Translations under genes and position numbers: made by a program
Shown here: positions 39,564-43,299 of the stretch, piece by piece
How positions within the stretch are numbered: position 1 is the stretch's first letter
How the letters are laid out: each line of letters starts with the position of its first letter
Source of the DNA: a virus
Length of the DNA: 43,299 nucleotides
Reading direction: 5' to 3' (one strand)
IMG/VR virus record: IMGVR_UViG_3300017960_000771
Span: 1 to 43,299 of that record
The notes under the pieces: model-generated
Database searches by the model: none
What the model saw: only the letters and a program-made list of their open reading frames with translations
Told to the model about the DNA's origin: nothing

Positions 39564-40810
39564 GAATTCACCGCCTTATGGTAGACGCCTACGGTCCTTT
39601 CGGCAATTTCTGTCCAACCAAAATCACGAGCTCTCCTCAAACCCCGCGCTCTCAAGTCCGCTCGCGCTTTCTCAGGTCGGAGCTTGACTAACGCTGCATT
39701 GACGGCGTCTGAAGATCTGGCAGGAATGATCTCTGCGAACGTCTCGTCGTTTGATCGAACTATTTCCCCCAACCCGTCCTTGTCGGTGGCGATGAGGGGT
39801 GTGCCCATCGCCATCGCCTCTAACGCCACGATCCCAAATGGCTCATGCGTGCTAGGCATGATCACAGCATCGGCAAGCTCGTACATGTCCTTTAGATCTT
39901 GGTCCCTCTGAAATCCTATCCAGCGCACGCGCTCGGGAAACTGTCTCTCGGCTCGACGCAGCGCCTTCGTCACGTACCAGTCTTCAGCACCTGTGTCTGC
40001 ATTGACTTCCCCCGCGATCACAATCTGCCAGTCAACGTCGCGGTCGTTTATGGCTTTGAGAAGGTACTCAATCCCTTTCATGGTCGCGATCCTACCAACA
40101 AAAAGGGCTACGGGACGAAAAGTTTTGACCTGGTGTTTTTCCCTGGCCAGTTCTTTATTCCCGGCTCCCGGGTACCATTCCTCGAGACTTATCCCGTTGT
40201 AGATCATGTTGGGTTCCTTCCCCACAACGCTCAACGGATAGGTCTCCTTAGCGATACGAACATAAGCCTCTGAACAAAGGATCAATTCAGAGTTCTCGAT
40301 CAAGAGCTTTCCTTCTTGGTTGTAGACCCATAGATCCATCTCGTCCCAAGTCTCCTCACCCTCCTGCTTCCAGCCCATCGGCCTGTCGTACACTCTCAAG
40401 GCTTTCATGCACAGGTGCATGGTGGAGACAATCGGTATCTTCAACGCATCCCTAATGGTCTGCGCCACCTGAACCGAACTCCACTCATGAGCGTGGATAA
40501 CGTCCCAACGATGGCCTTCCGCAATCAATGCCAGCATCGTCCGCATCATCTGTAAGTCGCTCTGGAGAACAGACCTCAAACCAGGCATGGGGGGCTTTTG
40601 CGGTACCAGATGAGCAAACCTGTGTTTGTTGTACCCGTCGTACTCCTTTGTCAACGGCCCGGGACCCATCGTCAATAGGTCTATCTTCACGTCGTCCCTT
40701 TGAGACATATGCCTGTAGAGTTCTCGCACATGTCTCCCCATCCCACCAAGAAGCAGCTCGGGGTCCTCCGTACAAATTGCGAGAACTCTCAGCACATCGG
40801 ACATGTCCAT
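39548..40810 (-). CDS. GT4-family glycosyltransferase
   Basis: A 420-residue protein; ATG 40810 lies within the end of the previous small gene. The GT-B fold marks are clear: N-terminal GGMGRHVRELY glycine-rich loop (about 22-32), DVIHAHEWSS (about 103-112), the linker ALFVGRIATMKGIEYLLKA (about 235-253), and the sugar-nucleotide site with THEPFGIVALEAMAMGTPLIATDKDG (about 323-348, holding the E-x7-E pair Glu325/Glu333). The family moves a sugar from a nucleotide donor with retention of configuration, usually to a saccharide. Its place between tail genes is unusual: it might glycosylate virion fibres or alter the host envelope against superinfection. No methyl or base-modification genes are nearby, so DNA glucosylation is less likely, though possible. 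Confidence 0.9.
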   Translation of the reverse strand: MDMSDVLRVLAICTEDPELLLGGMGRHVRELYRHMSQRDDVKIDLLTMGPGPLTKEYDGYNKHRFAHLVPQKPPMPGLRSVLQSDLQMMRTMLALIAEGHRWDVIHAHEWSSVQVAQTIRDALKIPIVSTMHLCMKALRVYDRPMGWKQEGEETWDEMDLWVYNQEGKLLIENSELILCSEAYVRIAKETYPLSVVGKEPNMIYNGISLEEWYPGAGNKELAREKHQVKTFRPVALFVGRIATMKGIEYLLKAINDRDVDWQIVIAGEVNADTGAEDWYVTKALRRAERQFPERVRWIGFQRDQDLKDMYELADAVIMPSTHEPFGIVALEAMAMGTPLIATDKDGLGEIVRSNDETFAEIIPARSSDAVNAALVKLRPEKARADLRARGLRRARDFGWTEIAERTVGVYHKAVNSCMPH

Positions 40811-40980
40811 TTCCCTCCTTCAAACCTCCACCCACGGCTGCGATAGAAGTCGGCCCACCGTCCCTCGTTGTCGGTCAACTCATTATCGTCTTGGACAATG
40901 TTCCCTTCATCGCGACCGCACACGCTGCAATGAACGTACTTATCGGAAGGTTTCCTGTTCCAATTCTTTGAGACCTTCAT
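40789..40980 (-). CDS. Small zinc-ribbon protein (63 aa)
   Basis: ATG 40980 overlaps the preceding stop (ATGA), and the stop lies 22 bases inside the glycosyltransferase gene. The sequence contains HCSVCGRDEGN and ends WTCPMC, giving CxxC pairs at both ends of a 30-residue acidic loop: one zinc site of the ribbon kind. Function unknown; overlap on both sides links it to the glycosyltransferase and the fibre-tip paralogues. Confidence 0.75.
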   Translation of the reverse strand: MKVSKNWNRKPSDKYVHCSVCGRDEGNIVQDDNELTDNEGRWADFYRSRGWRFEGGKWTCPMC

Positions 40981-41504
40981 CCCAAAATCTGTACCTCTCC
41001 CACGGCGTAAAGCGTGTAGTACGAAGCTCCGTAGTTGGTGAACGACATGCGAAGCACGCGACTAGAAGGACCAGTTTGAGCTAAATAAGCGTCGGTTAGC
41101 GAAATGTAGGCCCCCGAACTGGTAAAGATCCTAGCCGATAGTTCGAGCGATGTACCTGGTTTGGTGTTGAACCCGAAGTACCCTCCACTCTGCCAAAACG
41201 TCGGCCCTCCATGGCTGAAACCAGACGCGTCCAGATACGCTGTACGGGTTGCGATCCAATGGCCCCCGCCTTTCCCACCAAAGTCATTCGTCTGCCAGTT
41301 AGATCTCAAGATCAACATTGCCACTTTGGCGTCGAATGGCACAGACACGTCCCACTCACCAGGACCTCCTGGAAGAGGGGGGATAGACTGCGACGTGTTA
41401 GAAATCGAAATTGAGGAAGGACGAATGTGGTGTTGGTCTATCGATACACCTGTTGCAGATGCATGCTTCAGCACATGAACCAATGGATCTATAGTCTTAG
41501 TCAT
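40977..41504 (-). CDS. Tail tip/virion protein, tandem paralogue A (175 aa)
   Basis: ATG 41504 is used because it forms an ATGA overlap with the upstream stop at 41501; a longer frame to 41525 overlaps more. Pattern: MTKTIDPLVHVLKHASATG, DQHHIRPSSISISN, PPLPGGPGEWDVSVPF, KVAMLILRSNWQ, then YLDASGFSHGG and a C-terminus with LTDAYLAQTGPS and YTLYAVGEVQIL. Proteins B and C share the order HxHH, strand (V/I)SIxN, PPG, repeated strand pairs, and an xDxYLxG-x-L...NxY closing region. Probably a trimeric beta protein at the tail surface; function unknown. Confidence 0.75.
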   Translation of the reverse strand: MTKTIDPLVHVLKHASATGVSIDQHHIRPSSISISNTSQSIPPLPGGPGEWDVSVPFDAKVAMLILRSNWQTNDFGGKGGGHWIATRTAYLDASGFSHGGPTFWQSGGYFGFNTKPGTSLELSARIFTSSGAYISLTDAYLAQTGPSSRVLRMSFTNYGASYYTLYAVGEVQILG

Positions 41505-41977
41505 TTCGCTGTCACGAGGCCCCACGCCCTAAGCGTCCTACTAGAAGGGTACGTATTGCGAAACACCAAAACTGTCTCATCGCCGTCAAGGTAGATATCC
41601 TTGAGGAGACAACCAGTACCGAAGATCGAATCGGATAAGTAAGAGTCCCCGTGCAAGCGCGAGAATGAAGCGACGTAGGTGTAAACCCCGCTACCAGAAG
41701 AAGATCTCGACGTACTCTCACCAGAAGTTTGATGCCCGCAAGCCCAAACACCTTGACTTCCTGCTCCGATGATCGACGACGGTCCCTTTAGCACCACCTC
41801 AGTCACTAAATGGTCGTCACGAGTCCAAGTAATCCGGTGCTCGTGATCTCCGGGGGCGATGGACATGCCATTGATCTGCACGCGATCGTGCTCCACCTCT
41901 GGGTGGTGATCGTGGGGTTGAATCCCTACAAAGAGATCGTGCTCGGTTATCCCGTCTGGTTGCTTACCTACCGTCAT
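41501..41977 (-). CDS. Tail tip/virion protein, tandem paralogue B (158 aa)
   Basis: ATG 41977 forms an ATGA overlap with the stop of paralogue C (41974); the longer frame to 42088 lies inside that gene. MTVGKQPDGITEHDLFVGIQP leads to PHDHHPEVEHDRV, a cluster of five His and several acidic residues; INGMSIAPGDHEHRITWT, then LKGPSSIIGAGSQGVWACG, and an end with IYLDGDETVLVFRNTYPSS and LRAWGLVTA. The HxHH/HDHH group resembles the His-x-His metal sites that hold ions on the axis of trimeric fibres such as T4 gp12 and P2 gpV; this is inference. It shares its layout with A and C. Confidence 0.75.
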   Translation of the reverse strand: MTVGKQPDGITEHDLFVGIQPHDHHPEVEHDRVQINGMSIAPGDHEHRITWTRDDHLVTEVVLKGPSSIIGAGSQGVWACGHQTSGESTSRSSSGSGVYTYVASFSRLHGDSYLSDSIFGTGCLLKDIYLDGDETVLVFRNTYPSSRTLRAWGLVTAK

Positions 41978-42471
41978 TCCAGAATCGCCGCTCCCTTCAT
42001 CCACACAGTGGCACTCCCTCCGTACCGATTCTTCATCACGAAGCGGAGGGTGCTCCCTGTGATATAGCAGTCCTGTACTGCGATCCATCTATTCGACGAA
42101 GAAGTGTTGTTGTCAAACACGTAATCCGTCAAGATCGAATCGCCCGCACCTTTCGCCCAAGTTCCACCGTACTGCCTCCCTCCAGCATCACGAGCGCAGT
42201 TTCCGGCACCGTCACTAGATGATGTGGTGGCCTGGACGTAGCCACCTTCTTTGGCTGGGCCCGAAAAAATAGCTACTTTAGGACCGTGAATCAGAATACG
42301 AGCTATTTGGTAATCAGAACGGGGAAGGGTTACGTCAACGTTGGCTGTCGACCCTGGAGGGATGGATGTGGAAGTATCGTTGATCTCTACGTACGTTGGC
42401 GCCGCATGATGATCGTGCAGACCAGCATCAGGGGGATGGATCAACCCATCGGTGCCACGTGTGATGGTCAC
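41974..42471 (-). CDS. Tail tip/virion protein, tandem paralogue C (165 aa)
   Basis: ATG 42471 joins the preceding gene at its last base (tight coupling). The sequence MTITRGTDGLIHPPDAGLHDHHAAPTYV puts the HDHH group in the same place as in B; then INDTSTSIPPGSTANVDVTLP, ILIHGPKVAIFSGPAK, CARDAGGRQYGG, and IAVQDCYITGSTLRFVMKNRYGGS and WMKGAAILE at the end. Closest to B in the HDHH motif and to A in the (S)IPP segment. Its order is the first of the three in the transcript, and its text is the most complete, so it may resemble the ancestral copy. Confidence 0.75.
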   Translation of the reverse strand: MTITRGTDGLIHPPDAGLHDHHAAPTYVEINDTSTSIPPGSTANVDVTLPRSDYQIARILIHGPKVAIFSGPAKEGGYVQATTSSSDGAGNCARDAGGRQYGGTWAKGAGDSILTDYVFDNNTSSSNRWIAVQDCYITGSTLRFVMKNRYGGSATVWMKGAAILE

Positions 42472-42710
42472 TATCCGACCTCACCGCAGACCTTCTCGAA
42501 TTCGGCAGTATCCAAGCGGAGAAGAGGGCACTTCACACGCAGGCGCTCGATGAGCCGTTGCAGCTCCTCGATGCGGGTACCGTGTTGATGATACCCTTCT
42601 ACTACGAGAGCTGCGTTGGCGGCAGCTTGCCGCAACACAGGCTCCATAGCAGCCACGTCCTTTTTGACTGTCCTGATCTCCTTCAAGAGGAGGTCTAACT
42701 TCTTCTCCAC
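42471..42710 (-). CDS. Small coiled-coil protein (79 aa)
   Basis: ATG 42710 gives MEKKLDLLLKEIRTVKKDVAAME and a long helical run with HGTRIEELQRLIERLRVKC, almost free of Gly and Pro until the end. Two helices of about 30 residues joined by VVEGYHQHG suggest a helical hairpin or an oligomeric stalk. Stop and next start share a base. A connector or chaperone for the three downstream paralogues is possible. Confidence 0.7.
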   Translation of the reverse strand: MEKKLDLLLKEIRTVKKDVAAMEPVLRQAAANAALVVEGYHQHGTRIEELQRLIERLRVKCPLLRLDTAEFEKVCGEVG

Positions 42711-42711
42711 G

Positions 42712-43101
42712 TCACCCCTCCTCCGAACCCAACATGGAAGGAGTGATCGCGGGGAATCTATCCCCCGTCTCCCGTCTGTTCTCTTGGGCTCTGATACTAG
42801 CTGCCGCAGCCTTCTTGCGCACGCGGGTTGCGAAGTTGATGACGTGCGTCGTGTTGCTGTCAGCCAACCTCTGGACCGCAGAAGCCCGCTTACCCTTATC
42901 TTCTGCGTCCAACTCCCGCATCAGAGACAGCACTTCACGAAGCTGCGGTTCTGTGATGAGGTTTAGTCCCACAAGAAGACGACCGTACCTCTCCTCCTCA
43001 GTGGACTGTGTGAGATCTTCCGTGGCCTCTTCCAGTTGCCTGCGGGAGATGAAGCCCATCTGAACAATGAGATCTCCAAGCGTCAGACCAGACTTGGTCA
43101 T
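42712..43101 (-). CDS. Phage protein with MshEN/GspE N-terminal-like domain (129 aa)
   Basis: ATG 43101 overlaps the upstream stop. LTLGDLIVQMGFISRRQLEEATED (6-29) and RYGRLLVGLNLITEPQLREVLSLM (38-61) are two units of the pattern (L/G)xLLVxxGxIxxxQLxxAL found in T2SS GspE/PilB N-terminal and MshEN domains. In bacteria MshEN can bind cyclic di-GMP or act as a protein contact; the phage version may do either. The C-terminal half is basic helical (FATRVRKKAAAASIRAQEN) and ends with acidic residues. Directly linked to a partner at 43098. Function in a virion block unknown. Confidence 0.7.
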   Translation of the reverse strand: MTKSGLTLGDLIVQMGFISRRQLEEATEDLTQSTEEERYGRLLVGLNLITEPQLREVLSLMRELDAEDKGKRASAVQRLADSNTTHVINFATRVRKKAAAASIRAQENRRETGDRFPAITPSMLGSEEG

Positions 43102-43299
43102 CGGTTTCTCCTGTCCGTCAAGATGTTGAGAGTTGCCACTACGTGGTCCAACGTTTTGTCGTTCTCCCGCAGCACACCCGCCACTTCCGTAGAAGCTCTT
43201 GTCTGCTTCTCCGACATCTCGATGACTTTATCGTAGAGCTCGTCCTTGCTCTCTCTGTCCTTGTCACGCAGAGATCTCTCACTTTGAAGAGCTCTCAAA
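43098..43299 (-). CDS. Helical protein, 5' part outside the window
   Basis: The frame is open to the right edge. The visible 66 residues are charged and helical (RSLRDKDRESKDELYDKVIEMS and RASTEVAGVLRENDKTLDHV) with few Gly or Pro: a coiled coil, perhaps the end of a longer tail or assembly protein. A TTG at 43298 could be a start but has no visible ribosome-binding site because the sequence ends. It forms an ATGA-type overlap with the MshEN-like gene. Confidence 0.6.
   Translation of the reverse strand, partial: LRALQSERSLRDKDRESKDELYDKVIEMSEKQTRASTEVAGVLRENDKTLDHVVATLNILTDRRNR

Noticed and set aside
1-43299. tRNA genes
   Set aside because: No cloverleaf with TTCRA loop and CCA-end pattern was noticed on either strand by eye; a tRNA search program would be needed to exclude them.

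Overview
The window is part of a tailed bacteriophage genome. The evidence is a phage-type replication and recombination block (primase end, SSB, family A DNA polymerase, RecA-like recombinase, two Holliday-junction resolvases, a Cas4-like nuclease) next to a long virion block with contractile-tail baseplate families (Gp25-like, baseplate J-like), tail fibres and a beta-helix tailspike. No capsid, terminase, portal, endolysin, integrase, tRNA or CRISPR array is visible. Nothing in the sequence identifies the host.

Layout: positions 1-9503 hold tightly packed plus-strand genes for DNA replication and recombination, ending at a UUCG-loop hairpin (9506-9523). Positions 9504-10222 have no protein gene but carry a large, highly structured RNA candidate (about 9606-10120). 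From 10223 to the right edge almost every gene is on the minus strand, transcribed right to left. In that order these are small virion or tail proteins, three tandem paralogues, a GT4 glycosyltransferase, a repeat-rich fibre, the baseplate module, Ig-domain and tail proteins, a tailspike, and a cluster of small membrane proteins plus an InPase-like protein. Many neighbouring genes overlap by 1-4 bases (ATGA, TGATG or TAATG junctions), which suggests translational coupling. One plus-strand zinc-ribbon gene (25413-25727) interrupts the minus-strand block, next to divergent sigma70-like promoter candidates.

Three observations stand out. (1) A complete -1 programmed frameshift signal (heptamer G GGA AAC at 9291-9297, 7-nt spacer, 8-bp stem 9305-9326) sits at the end of a histone-H1-like gene. 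It would fuse that protein to a 68-residue extension in the -1 frame. (2) A 515-nt RNA domain is closed by a 12-bp helix whose U-G wobble favours the plus strand. It contains at least nine further helices and an H-type pseudoknot, and resembles in style the giant phage RNAs GOLLD and ROOL. (3) A 298-nt group I intron without an endonuclease ORF splits the polymerase gene inside motif B. Its splice sites can be placed to the base from P1 pairing and protein continuity.

The replication proteins form a coherent set: primase, SSB with a DDIPF tail, Pol A with proofreading domain, RecA-like strand exchange, Cas4-like end processing, and Hjc-like and RusA-like junction resolution. The virion block appears to build a baseplate decorated with many Ig-like, fibre and spike modules. 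All functional names rest on motif recognition by eye; no database search was possible.
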